Counted from the stretch's first letter, positions 16,698-24,529 are shown. The stretch: 46,382 nt of DNA from DATGUA01 sp035301545 (GCA_035301545.1 DATGUA010000038.1:1-46382); one strand, 5' to 3'. Numbers and translations: made by a program. Notes: generated by a model not told the origin, from the sequence alone.

Positions 16698-18540
16698 AGT
16701 CTTCTAAAATTTCCATGAATTTTTCTCCAGTTATTGTTTCCATTTCAAGAAGATAATTAGAAATCTCCGTTAATTTTTCTCTGTTTTTAGTTAATATATC
16801 TAAGGCTGTATTGTGAGCAGATTTAATTATCTTTAATACTTCTTTATCTATCATATAGGATGTTTCTGGTGAACAAGCTAGTGAACTATCTCCACCTAAA
16901 TATTGATTACTTACTGTTTCTAACGCCATCATATCAAAATGATCACTCATTCCATATCTTGTAACCATTGCTCTAGCCATTTTAGTCGCCTGTTCAATAT
17001 CATTAGAGGCCCCTGAAGTTATCCTTCCAAATACTAATTCTTCTGCTGCCCTTCCACCAGTTAATGTAACTAGTTTATTGAACATTTCCTCTTTAGTGTA
17101 TAATACTTTTTCATCTTCTGCTACTTGCATAGTATATCCTAGTGCTCCTGATGTCCGTGGTATTATTGTTATTTTGTGAACTGGATCTGAATCAGTTTGT
17201 TTAGCTGCAACTAATGCATGACCTATTTCATGATATGCTATTATTCTTTTCTCTTTTGTAGATATTACTGCATTTTTTCTTTCATATCCTGCTATTATTA
17301 CTTCTACTGATTCTTCCAAATCCTCTTGTGATACTCTTTTTCTTTTATGTCTAACTGCCCTTAAGGCTGCTTCATTAATTATATTTGCTAAATCCGCACC
17401 TGATGCTCCAACTGTAGCTCTTGCTACTGCATTATAATCAATGTCAGGACGCATTATTACATTTGTAGAATGTACTTTTAAAGTATCTTCCCTACCTTTA
17501 AGATCTGGCAATTCTACTGGTATACGTCTATCAAATCTACCCGGTCGAAGTAATGCCTGATCTAAAGAGTCAGGTCTATTAGTTGCTGCTAATATTACTA
17601 CTCCTTCCTTACCGTCAAAGCCATCCATTTCAGTTAATAATTGATTTAAGGTTTGTTCCCTTTCATCATTTCCACCCATTCCAGCACCATCTCTTTTTTT
17701 ACCTATAGTATCTATCTCGTCTATAAATACTATACAAGGTGCCTTTTCCTGTGCTTGTTTAAACAAATCTCTTATCTTTGCAGCGCCCATTCCTACAAAC
17801 ATCTCTACAAATTCAGATCCTGAAATTGAAAAGAATGGTACTTTTGCTTCTCCAGCTACTGCTTGAGCTAAAAGAGTCTTTCCTGTGCCTGGAGGCCCTA
17901 CTAATAATGCCCCTTTAGGCATTATTGCACCTATATCTGCATATCTTTTAGGATTGTGTAAAAAATCTACTATCTCTGTCAATGCTTCTTTAGCCTCATC
18001 TTGTCCTGCAACATCCTTAAAGTTTTTACCATCTTCCGCTGCCACATATACCTTTGCATTACTCTTTCCAAAGGACATCATATTTCCTCCGCCCATCCTT
18101 TTTCTCATAGACCTAGTCATTAATTGTCCTAATCCAAAGAATATTAATATAGGTAGAACCCATGTTAATAGGAAGTTAGTAATTGGTGAAAGTTCTTTAG
18201 GATATACTCTTTCAAACTCTTTTATTCCTGCATCATGAAGTCGATTAGTTAGATCTGGATCATACATGGTTCCAGTTGTGTATATTACATCGTCACCTTC
18301 TTCTACAGTTTTGATTGAGATCTCCTTTTCTGTTACCTCTACTTCAGATACCTCACCATTTTCTATCATATCTAAAAATGTACCATAATTAATTTCTTCT
18401 ACTTCTATATCTGATTTTAATATGGCTGGAAATACATATGCATTTAATAATAAAACAACAGCTGCCGCTATTATATAATAAAAAATCATAGGTTTTTTAG
18501 GATTATTTTTAGATTTTTTATTACTATTTTTCTTTTTCAT
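16696..18540 (-). CDS. ftsH: ATP-dependent zinc metalloprotease FtsH
   Basis: A membrane-anchored AAA+ protease of 614 residues that degrades misfolded membrane proteins and regulators. There are two membrane helices (about 18-38 and 122-142) flanking the small extracytoplasmic domain. Walker A is GPPGTGKT (215-222), Walker B VFIDEID (271-277) and the second region of homology contains RPGRFDRR (332-339). The zinc site HEIGH is at 437-441, and the peptidase domain continues with LTGGRAAEELVFG. All catalytic residues are present. It lies only ten bases after tetR with no promoter visible between them, so it appears to be transcribed with the RND exporter, which is not its usual setting (often hpt/tilS). 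It may be a second FtsH paralogue. Confidence 0.95.
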   Translation of the reverse strand: MKKKNSNKKSKNNPKKPMIFYYIIAAAVVLLLNAYVFPAILKSDIEVEEINYGTFLDMIENGEVSEVEVTEKEISIKTVEEGDDVIYTTGTMYDPDLTNRLHDAGIKEFERVYPKELSPITNFLLTWVLPILIFFGLGQLMTRSMRKRMGGGNMMSFGKSNAKVYVAAEDGKNFKDVAGQDEAKEALTEIVDFLHNPKRYADIGAIMPKGALLVGPPGTGKTLLAQAVAGEAKVPFFSISGSEFVEMFVGMGAAKIRDLFKQAQEKAPCIVFIDEIDTIGKKRDGAGMGGNDEREQTLNQLLTEMDGFDGKEGVVILAATNRPDSLDQALLRPGRFDRRIPVELPDLKGREDTLKVHSTNVIMRPDIDYNAVARATVGASGADLANIINEAALRAVRHKRKRVSQEDLEESVEVIIAGYERKNAVISTKEKRIIAYHEIGHALVAAKQTDSDPVHKITIIPRTSGALGYTMQVAEDEKVLYTKEEMFNKLVTLTGGRAAEELVFGRITSGASNDIEQATKMARAMVTRYGMSDHFDMMALETVSNQYLGGDSSLACSPETSYMIDKEVLKIIKSAHNTALDILTKNREKLTEISNYLLEMETITGEKFMEILED

Positions 18541-18550
18541 TGTCTCACCT

Positions 18551-19150
18551 CTAGTTTAATGTTTTTAATAATATAGTATAGGCCGTATCCATAGCTACAT
18601 CTATACTAACTTCTTTATAAACATCTTTTTTATTTAAATAATAGGAAAATCCAGATAAAGATCCTCTTATTGCCATCATCTGATAAAATTTATCTCCTTT
18701 TTTATCTATTACTCCTTCATTATAACCTACTTCTAATAAATGTGCCATAATACTATTAACAGTATCTAAAAAATATTTCATACTACAATCTTCATCTAAA
18801 AAATCTTTATAAAATTCCCTAATTCCGCTAATAGATAAGAAGACATTTATCATAGATGCATTGTCTTCTAAACTTTCTGTAATTATAGATAAAAGTTCAT
18901 AAAACTTTTCTTTGAATTTTTCTTTTGAATCTATTCTATTACAAGCAGACTCTATTTCAAGTTCTATAAAATAGAGCAATGCCTGAGAAATAATTTCTTT
19001 TTTTGAAGAAAAATAATCATATAAACTACCTTTTCCCATATTTGCAGATTCTGCTATATCAGATACTGTAATAGTATAAGGGTTATTTCCATCTTTAATT
19101 AAACTTATTAAACCTTTAAATACCATTATTTCTCTTTCTGAATAATCCAT
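18551..19150 (-). CDS. TetR-family transcriptional regulator
   Basis: A 199-residue repressor. The N-terminal helix-turn-helix is typical of TetR: YTITVSDIAESANMGKGSLYDYFSSKKEIISQAL. The all-helical C-terminal ligand domain is divergent, as usual. It lies 23 bases after the RND gene and ten bases before ftsH. A perfect 8-2-8 palindrome overlaps the start of transcription of this operon (22875-22892), so autorepression, relieved by a ligand that the RND pump exports, is the simple model. The inducer is unknown. Start: ATG after GGAGG. Confidence 0.9.
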   Translation of the reverse strand: MDYSEREIMVFKGLISLIKDGNNPYTITVSDIAESANMGKGSLYDYFSSKKEIISQALLYFIELEIESACNRIDSKEKFKEKFYELLSIITESLEDNASMINVFLSISGIREFYKDFLDEDCSMKYFLDTVNSIMAHLLEVGYNEGVIDKKGDKFYQMMAIRGSLSGFSYYLNKKDVYKEVSIDVAMDTAYTILLKTLN

Positions 19151-19173
19151 AAATATTCCTCCAATTATAATAT

Positions 19174-22100
19174 CTATTTATGCAATAAATCATACATAGC
19201 TGGTACAACTACTAATGTTAAAAGAGTTGCATAAATTAATCCTCCTATGGCTACAATGGCTAAAGGTTGTAACATTTCAGACCCTACCCCTACACCTAAA
19301 GCTAAGGTTGATAATCCTAATATTGTAGTCATAGCTGTCATCAATATAGGTCTTATACGAGTTTTCCCTGTAGTTATTAATGCTTCCCTTTTATCCATTC
19401 CTTTATCTATTAACTGATTTGTATAGTCTACAAATACTATTCCATTATTTACTACTACTCCAGATAATACTAAAAATCCTAACATAGATATTAAGCTTAT
19501 ATTATTACCAGTTATTGCTAAGGCTAATAATCCTCCTGTAAAAGCTAAAGGAATAGTAAACATTACTATAAATGGTGACAATAATGATTGAAATTGAGCT
19601 ACCATTATTAGATATATTAAAGCTATAGCTAGTAATAACATCTTAATTAAATCTTCTAAAGATTTTTTAATAGTTTCATTTTCTCCAGACACTTCAATAT
19701 GATATCCTTCTTCAATATCATAATCATCTAATTTTCCTTCTAATTCTCTACTTACTAATCCTATATTATAATCTGAGTCTATTTCTGAAATAATAGAGAT
19801 ATACCTTTCTTGTGATTGTCTATTAATCGAAGATAACCCTGTAGCTTCAGACATATTTACTATATCTCCAAGAACAACTTCATCTCCATCATCTGATTCA
19901 ATAACTACATCTTTTAAATTATCTCTTGTTATATCTTCTTTTTCTCCATGAGCTACTATAACAGGATAATCTTTGTTTTCTACTGTTAATGTTGTTGAAG
20001 TTTTACCTTCATCTAATATAGAACTTATTTCTTGGTATACTTGGGCTATAGTTAAACCATTTTCCATAGCTTTCTCTTTATCCACTGTTAATCTTGTCTC
20101 ATCTGGTCCATCTTCTACATCAACTAGTACATCTATAGTTCCTTCTGTATCTTCTACTATTTGTGAAACTTCTTCACCTATATCTTTTAATTTATCTAGA
20201 TCTCTTCCTTTAACTAATATTTCTATACCTGACCCACCTAAAGCTGTCATATCCATATTAGAAGAGTCTACTAATATATCAGCTTCTATATCTTTACTTA
20301 GATCTTCTATTTCCTGTTCTATATCATTATTACTAATTGATTTTTCTTCATCTAGTATTAGGTACATAGATATAATATTATCATTATCCGTTGAACCAAA
20401 TCCTTCCATCGTTCCACCTTGTAATCCTCCTACAGACTCTATACCTTCCATATCTAGAATATCATACATTACCTTATCTGACATTTCCGTAGTCTCTTCA
20501 AATGTACTATCTTCTGGCATTTCTAAAGATAGGGACATTTGTGGTTCTTCCATCTCTGGTATTAGAGATGTTCCCATAGAATATGCAAAATATCCACTAA
20601 TAATTAATAATAAGACTGCTCCTGTGAGTATTATACCTTTATGATTTAAAGACCATTGTAATGTTGATTCATAAACCTCTACTAATTTATCAAAAAATTT
20701 ACTTCTATTTTCCTTAGTGTTTTCTAAAGTTTTAGATGCCATTGTAGGTACTAAGGTCAGAGCTACTATTAGACTTGCAAAAAGTGCATATGCAATAGTT
20801 AATCCCATATCAGCAAATATTTGTCGAGACATTCCCTCTGTAAATACTATTGGTAAAAATACACAAGCTGTAGTAATAGTAGAGGCTATTATTGCTCCTG
20901 AAACTTCTTTTGCTCCTTCCATAGCAGCATTCATTGCAGAAACTCCTTGGCTTCTCAATCTATATATATTTTCAATTACTACTATAGAATTATCTACTAA
21001 CATACCTACTCCCAGGGCCAAACCTGCTAAAGATATAATATTTATAGTTACATCTGTAAAGTACATCATTGCTATTGCAAAGATTATACTTATTGGAATT
21101 GATACTGCTATTACGAATGTTGGCTTAATATCTCTTAAGAATACTATTAAAATCAATATAGCAAGAATTCCACCAAATACTATATTTTGTAGTACTGATT
21201 CAACTACCACATCTATATATATTCCTTGATCCATTAAATTTGTAAAACTTAGATTTGAGTCTTCTTTAGATAACTCATCCATTTTATGTCTTATATTTTT
21301 TGCAACTTCTGCTGTTGAAAAGTTACTTTGTTTTTGAAAATTTAAAACTACTCCATTATTTCCATTTATCTTTGCATAAGTTTCATTAGAATTATCTATA
21401 TTTTCTATATCTGTTACATCTTTTAAACGCACCTTACCTACAGCTTCTTCACCTGTATCAAATAGTAGTAGTTCTTCCATCTCTTCTATACTATCTATTT
21501 CATCTCCTACTTTAACTAGATAATCCATACCCTTTTCTTCTATATATCCAGCAGGCATATCAAAATTTTGAGCTGTTAGTATTCCTGAAATCATATCTAC
21601 AGATACAACACCATCTAATGATGCCTCTTCAAATGCTTTATCTTTAGCACCCTCTAGTTCATCTAATTTTTTATCTATTTCTTTCTCTCCACTATTTAAC
21701 TCTTCTCTTGCTTTATCCATTTCACTATTAAGTAACACTTTACCCTGTGCTAATTCTTGTTCTTTAGAGTTAATTGTAGCCTTTTGTTTTTCTAATTCTG
21801 CTTTACCCTTATCTATCTCTTCTATTTCCCCTTCTATAAATTGTAAAGCATTTTGTAATTCTGATTTTTGTTCTGAAACTTCACCTTTACCATCTTTTAG
21901 GCTATTCTCAATTCTTTCTATAAATTCTTTTCCTTCTTCACCCATTGATTCTAAATCAGGAAGTGGTATTTCTTCGGCCATAGCTAAACCTTTTTCCTGT
22001 AATTCTAGTATTTCTAATCCAGTCTTAATTTTTTCTTTATTTTCATTTAGCTCTTCCAAACCTTTTTCTATCTCAGTTTCTCCTTTTGCTATTTCTTCTC

Positions 22101-22848
22101 TCCCCTGAGATAAGGCCTTTTCTCCTTCTCCTATCTGTTCTAATTGAGTTTTTTCCTCTTGATCTATTTTATCTTTTCCTTCTTTTATTTCCTTCTTGGC
22201 ATTTAACAACTCTTCTTCTGCTTCAGCAAGTTCTGAATCTACTCTGTTTAAAATGTTCTTATTTAATTTTCCAATCTTTTCAGGATTAATTGTGACTTCT
22301 ATATTTTCTTCTAAAAGTCCTATCCCTTCTACAGAAGCCACTCCTGCTACACTTTCTAATTCAGGAATTATATCTTCTTCTGTTAATTTAGATGTTTCAA
22401 ATACATCCATACCTTCCATGTCCACTGCACTTATCATTACTGGTAGCATATCTGGATTAATCTTAATTATCATTGGAGAACTTACTGTATCATCCCAATT
22501 ATCTTTGATTAAATCTAGACCGCTATTTATTTCAATAGTTGCTGAATCCATATTTACATCATTCTCAAATTCCATGATAACCATTGAAGTATTTTCACTA
22601 CTTATAGAATCTATATTTTTTACATTATTAGTAGTTGCTACTACCTGTTCTATAGGCCTAGTTATTGATAATTCTATCTCTTCTGGACTTGATCCAGGAC
22701 TATTAGTCATAACTACTAAATAAGGCAAATCTAAACTTGGCAGTAAATCTGTCTTTAAGTTCATAAAGGATATAACCCCTAATATAAGAACTATTACAAC
22801 AGCTACAACTACTGTATACGGTTTTTTTACACTAAACTTTGATAACAT
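19174..22848 (-). CDS. RND-family exporter with coiled-coil insert
   Basis: A proton-driven exporter of the HAE1/AcrB type, 1224 residues. It opens with FSVKKPYTVVVAVVIVLILGV (helix 1) and PSLDLPYLVV. Later hallmarks are LAGLALGVGMLVDNSIVVIENIYR in helix 4, the RND repeat with VVVNNGIVFVDYTNQ in the C-terminal half, and TGKTRIRPILMTAMTT. Ordinary members are about 1030-1050 residues. The excess is a Glu/Lys-rich, heptad-like segment from about 200 to 415 (for example AEAEEELLNAKKEIKEG) in the first extracytoplasmic loop. Gram-positive relatives include SwrC/YerP. No membrane-fusion or outer-membrane partner is encoded nearby, so the insert may replace the adaptor. Start: ATG after GGGAGG. Confidence 0.93.
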   Translation of the reverse strand: MLSKFSVKKPYTVVVAVVIVLILGVISFMNLKTDLLPSLDLPYLVVMTNSPGSSPEEIELSITRPIEQVVATTNNVKNIDSISSENTSMVIMEFENDVNMDSATIEINSGLDLIKDNWDDTVSSPMIIKINPDMLPVMISAVDMEGMDVFETSKLTEEDIIPELESVAGVASVEGIGLLEENIEVTINPEKIGKLNKNILNRVDSELAEAEEELLNAKKEIKEGKDKIDQEEKTQLEQIGEGEKALSQGREEIAKGETEIEKGLEELNENKEKIKTGLEILELQEKGLAMAEEIPLPDLESMGEEGKEFIERIENSLKDGKGEVSEQKSELQNALQFIEGEIEEIDKGKAELEKQKATINSKEQELAQGKVLLNSEMDKAREELNSGEKEIDKKLDELEGAKDKAFEEASLDGVVSVDMISGILTAQNFDMPAGYIEEKGMDYLVKVGDEIDSIEEMEELLLFDTGEEAVGKVRLKDVTDIENIDNSNETYAKINGNNGVVLNFQKQSNFSTAEVAKNIRHKMDELSKEDSNLSFTNLMDQGIYIDVVVESVLQNIVFGGILAILILIVFLRDIKPTFVIAVSIPISIIFAIAMMYFTDVTINIISLAGLALGVGMLVDNSIVVIENIYRLRSQGVSAMNAAMEGAKEVSGAIIASTITTACVFLPIVFTEGMSRQIFADMGLTIAYALFASLIVALTLVPTMASKTLENTKENRSKFFDKLVEVYESTLQWSLNHKGIILTGAVLLLIISGYFAYSMGTSLIPEMEEPQMSLSLEMPEDSTFEETTEMSDKVMYDILDMEGIESVGGLQGGTMEGFGSTDNDNIISMYLILDEEKSISNNDIEQEIEDLSKDIEADILVDSSNMDMTALGGSGIEILVKGRDLDKLKDIGEEVSQIVEDTEGTIDVLVDVEDGPDETRLTVDKEKAMENGLTIAQVYQEISSILDEGKTSTTLTVENKDYPVIVAHGEKEDITRDNLKDVVIESDDGDEVVLGDIVNMSEATGLSSINRQSQERYISIISEIDSDYNIGLVSRELEGKLDDYDIEEGYHIEVSGENETIKKSLEDLIKMLLLAIALIYLIMVAQFQSLLSPFIVMFTIPLAFTGGLLALAITGNNISLISMLGFLVLSGVVVNNGIVFVDYTNQLIDKGMDKREALITTGKTRIRPILMTAMTTILGLSTLALGVGVGSEMLQPLAIVAIGGLIYATLLTLVVVPAMYDLLHK

Positions 22849-22874
22849 TAAATACCTCCCATTATTTCACATCA

Positions 22875-22892
22875 CGACCGACCAGTCGGTCG
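22875..22892. promoter_or_regulatory. TetR-type operator palindrome
   Basis: CGACCGAC-CA-GTCGGTCG is a perfect 8-2-8 palindrome. Its high GC stands out against the AT-rich surroundings. It lies 10-15 bases downstream of the -10 box of the RND promoter, overlapping or just after the start of transcription, an ideal site for repression by the operon's TetR protein. Confidence 0.88.
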
Positions 22893-22902
22893 ACACTGTT
22901 AT

Positions 22903-22931
22903 ATTATAATTAATTCAAAGCTTACTGTCAA
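22903..22931 (-). promoter_or_regulatory. Consensus promoter of the RND-tetR-ftsH operon
   Basis: On the minus strand TTGACA (22926-22931), exactly 17 bases, then TATAAT (22903-22908). It matches the housekeeping sigma-factor consensus in all 12 positions, so the unrepressed promoter should be very strong. It is paired with the adjacent operator. Confidence 0.9.
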
Positions 22932-22962
22932 TGGTAGATTATTGTAACTTATTTAACAAAGC

Positions 22963-22991
22963 TTGACCTAAATATCATTTCGTTATACTAT
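22963..22991 (+). promoter_or_regulatory. Probable promoter of the two selenoprotein genes
   Basis: TTGACC (22963-22968), 17 bases, TACTAT (22986-22991); TATACT at 22984-22989 is an alternative with a shorter spacer. It is back-to-back with the RND promoter, 31 bases between the two -35 boxes, so cross-regulation by TetR is possible. Confidence 0.55.
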
Positions 22992-23011
22992 TACCCTAGG
23001 AGGGTATAGCT

Positions 23012-23314
23012 ATGAAAGAGAAATTCTTAAGTGTAATGTCTGTCTTTAGTGCAGTTTTTGCTGCTCTTTGTTGAAGTGGCCCACTTATACTAGCTACCCT
23101 AGGTTTAGGGAGTATAGGAACAGCATATTTTTCAAATTTAACCAAATATAAACCAATATTTGTTGTTATTACGGGTATAATGATTTACTGGGCTTATAGT
23201 ATTATGGAGAAAAATAGAGCTAACAAAAAAACCAAAATTATCTTTTGGTTATCTACTGTACTTTCAATTTTAGTTTTATATTCTCCAAATATAATTATGT
23301 TCTTTCAAAAATAA
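23012..23314 (+). CDS. MerT-like membrane selenoprotein
   Basis: A 100-residue membrane protein whose codon 21 is TGA (23072-23074). With Sec there the N-terminal helix reads AALC-U-SGPLILATLGLGS, closely matching the first helix of mercuric transport protein MerT, where a Cys-Cys pair followed by GPL accepts Hg(II). Thus Sec replaces the second Cys. Three membrane helices are visible (about 7-32, 47-64, 76-96), as in MerT, but the second Cys pair of MerT, between helices 2 and 3, is absent: C20 and U21 are the only such residues. AGGAGGG stands seven bases before the ATG, and the frame stays open for 79 codons beyond the TGA. A hairpin of SECIS type follows the TGA. A Sec-containing redoxin gene starts 23 bases downstream. 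Reading TGA as Sec is inference, strongly supported. The substrate (mercury, another soft metal, or a redox role) is unknown. Confidence 0.85.
23087..23115 (+). promoter_or_regulatory. Bacterial SECIS-like hairpin in the MerT-like gene
   Basis: A lower stem ATACT/AGTAT (23087-23091 with 23111-23115), a five-base 5' bulge (23092-23096), an upper stem CCCTA/TAGGG (23097-23101 with 23106-23110), and apical loop GGTT. The loop begins 28 bases after the TGA and has G in its first positions, as bacterial SECIS elements recognised by SelB do. Folding was done by eye. Confidence 0.78.
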
Positions 23315-23337
23315 ATTTTAAAATGGAGGTAATTTAA

Positions 23338-23610
23338 ATGAAGAAAAGAATTACAATGTTTGGGAGTGCTCATTGACCTTCTTGTCAACCTATGAAAGAG
23401 TTACTTTCAGATAATAATATTGATTTCAGATATGTAGATATTACTGAATCCATGTTTAATCTAAAAAGGTTCCTAAAATACAGAGATAATAATGAAGTAT
23501 TCGATAACATTCGAAAGAAAAATAGAATTGGAATTCCTGCTATAATGATTAATAATGGTAAAGAATTCTTTTTCTCTATGGATGAAGAAAATTTAGACAA
23601 ACTAAGATAA
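23338..23610 (+). CDS. Glutaredoxin-like selenoprotein (Sec-x-x-Cys)
   Basis: A 90-residue thioredoxin-fold protein with codon 13 TGA (23374-23376). Read as Sec, the active site is H12-U13-P-S-C16, in place of the Cys-x-x-Cys of glutaredoxin-related proteins. The fold is complete: strand KRITMFGS, the redox helix, strand DFRYVDIT, the family-typical ESMFNLKRFLKYRD, the cis-proline motif GIP (65-67), strand AIMINNG and a final helix. It resembles the clostridial glutaredoxin-related family (COG4545). A cytoplasmic thiol/selenol oxidoreductase is likely. The ATG follows GGAGGT by seven bases. Without reading through the TGA only an internal ATG fragment from 23392 lacking the active site would be seen. 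Strong terminator after the stop. Confidence 0.9.
23393..23409 (+). promoter_or_regulatory. Bacterial SECIS-like hairpin in the glutaredoxin-like gene
   Basis: TGAAAG (23393-23398) pairs with CTTTCA (23404-23409) around loop AGTTA. The loop G is 24 bases after the TGA. The distance and loop fit the bacterial SECIS rule. Confidence 0.72.
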
Positions 23611-23652
23611 ATAAATAAAAAAGCATCTTTAAAGATGCTTTTTTATTTATTT
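23609..23652. terminator. Bidirectional terminator
   Basis: A long perfect palindrome centred at 23630/23631, core AGCATCTTT/AAAGATGCT flanked by A and T tracts. It separates the selenoprotein genes from the convergent FMN reductase gene. Confidence 0.92.
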
Positions 23653-24189
23653 CACTTTATTTATCCATTCTATATAATTATCTATTGTTTCATCTAAAAA
23701 CTCTATTGTTGGTTGATCGGTTAAATTCCCTCTATTATCCACCTTATTTTGAATACTTCCAATAAGAACTTCATTTCCTGGTAGATTAAGTGTACCTATA
23801 CCACGAGAGTTTAGGATTGTTCTTAAATGCATTTGTGCTTTTACAGTACCTAAATTACCTTGTGATGCTCCCATTATCATAGAAGGCTTTCCTATCATAA
23901 CATGATCTACTCTCGAGAACCAATCTAAGGCATTTTTTAATGCCCCTGGTATAGAATGATTAAATTCTGGAGTAGATATTAATATACCATCACTTTCTTT
24001 AATCTTGTCTTGTGCTTCTTTTACTATACTAGGAGTATCTAATTCTATATCTTCATTATACATAGGGAAATCCTCAATAGATAAAATTTCTATCTCCATT
24101 TTATCTTTATATCTCTCTTGCATATAGCATATTAACTTTCTATTATAAGAATCTTTACTTATACTTCCTGATATGGCTACAATTTTCAT
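23647..24189 (-). CDS. NAD(P)H-dependent FMN reductase family protein
   Basis: A flavodoxin-fold oxidoreductase of 180 residues. The phosphate-binding loop is AISGSISKDSYNRKL at the N-terminus. DGILISTPEFNHSIPGALKNALDWFSR near residues 70-96 is the family signature (TPEYNxSxPGxLKNAIDW). Next comes KPSMIMGASQGNLGTVKAQMHLR. Such enzymes reduce free FMN, quinones, azo compounds or metals such as chromate with NAD(P)H. It is cytoplasmic and monocistronic, convergent with the selenoprotein pair. The specific substrate is not readable from sequence. Confidence 0.9.
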   Translation of the reverse strand: MKIVAISGSISKDSYNRKLICYMQERYKDKMEIEILSIEDFPMYNEDIELDTPSIVKEAQDKIKESDGILISTPEFNHSIPGALKNALDWFSRVDHVMIGKPSMIMGASQGNLGTVKAQMHLRTILNSRGIGTLNLPGNEVLIGSIQNKVDNRGNLTDQPTIEFLDETIDNYIEWINKVK

Positions 24190-24293
24190 AACTTACCTCC
24201 AATATATAATTAGTTATTAGTACATAATTAGTTATTTATATTATTAATGAAATCCATCTAAAATATGTATACCCAATCAATTAATATTAAATC

Positions 24294-24333
24294 ATAAAAT
24301 ATAGGTAGCTCATATGAGCTACCTATATTTTAT
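24294..24333. terminator. Ferredoxin terminator
   Basis: A perfect 20-base inverted repeat (24294-24313 and 24314-24333) with core TAGGTAGCTCAT, directly after the ferredoxin gene. Confidence 0.88.
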
Positions 24334-24337
24334 AATA

Positions 24338-24529
24338 TTATTCTTCTATACTAATTGACTCAGATGGGCAGGACTCCATAGCTTCTATTGCACAATCTTC
24401 AGCATCTGCCGGTACTGGATCTGCTATAACCGTTGCTATAAAATCATCATCCATCTCAAATACTTCTGGACAAAGTGCAGGACATAGATCACAACCAGTA
24501 CAAGTATCTCTATCTACGAATGCTTTCAT
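24338..24529 (-). CDS. 4Fe-4S ferredoxin
   Basis: A small acidic electron carrier of 63 residues. The motif C10-T-G-C13-D-L-C16-P-A-L-C20-P, with a distal CP in ESCPSES, gives the single [4Fe-4S] cluster arrangement of Thermotoga/Desulfovibrio-type ferredoxins. The second half keeps a Cys in CAIEAMESC but lacks a complete second cluster motif. It likely serves pyruvate:ferredoxin or related oxidoreductases of anaerobic metabolism. It has its own strong promoter and terminator. The ATG follows AGGGGGAA. Confidence 0.93.
   Translation of the reverse strand: MKAFVDRDTCTGCDLCPALCPEVFEMDDDFIATVIADPVPADAEDCAIEAMESCPSESISIEE

Noticed and set aside
19973..20644. Long plus-strand frame inside the RND gene
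   Set aside because: Antisense shadow with Ser/Ile bias, no initiation signals, and a fully coding opposite strand.
23072..23074. TGA in the MerT-like gene as a simple nonsense mutation
   Set aside because: It falls exactly on a functional Cys of the family, the frame beyond is intact for 79 codons, and the next gene shows the same pattern, each with a SECIS-like hairpin.
23385..23600. Minus-strand frame opposite the glutaredoxin-like gene
   Set aside because: The plus-strand product has clear thioredoxin-fold features; the antisense product has none.
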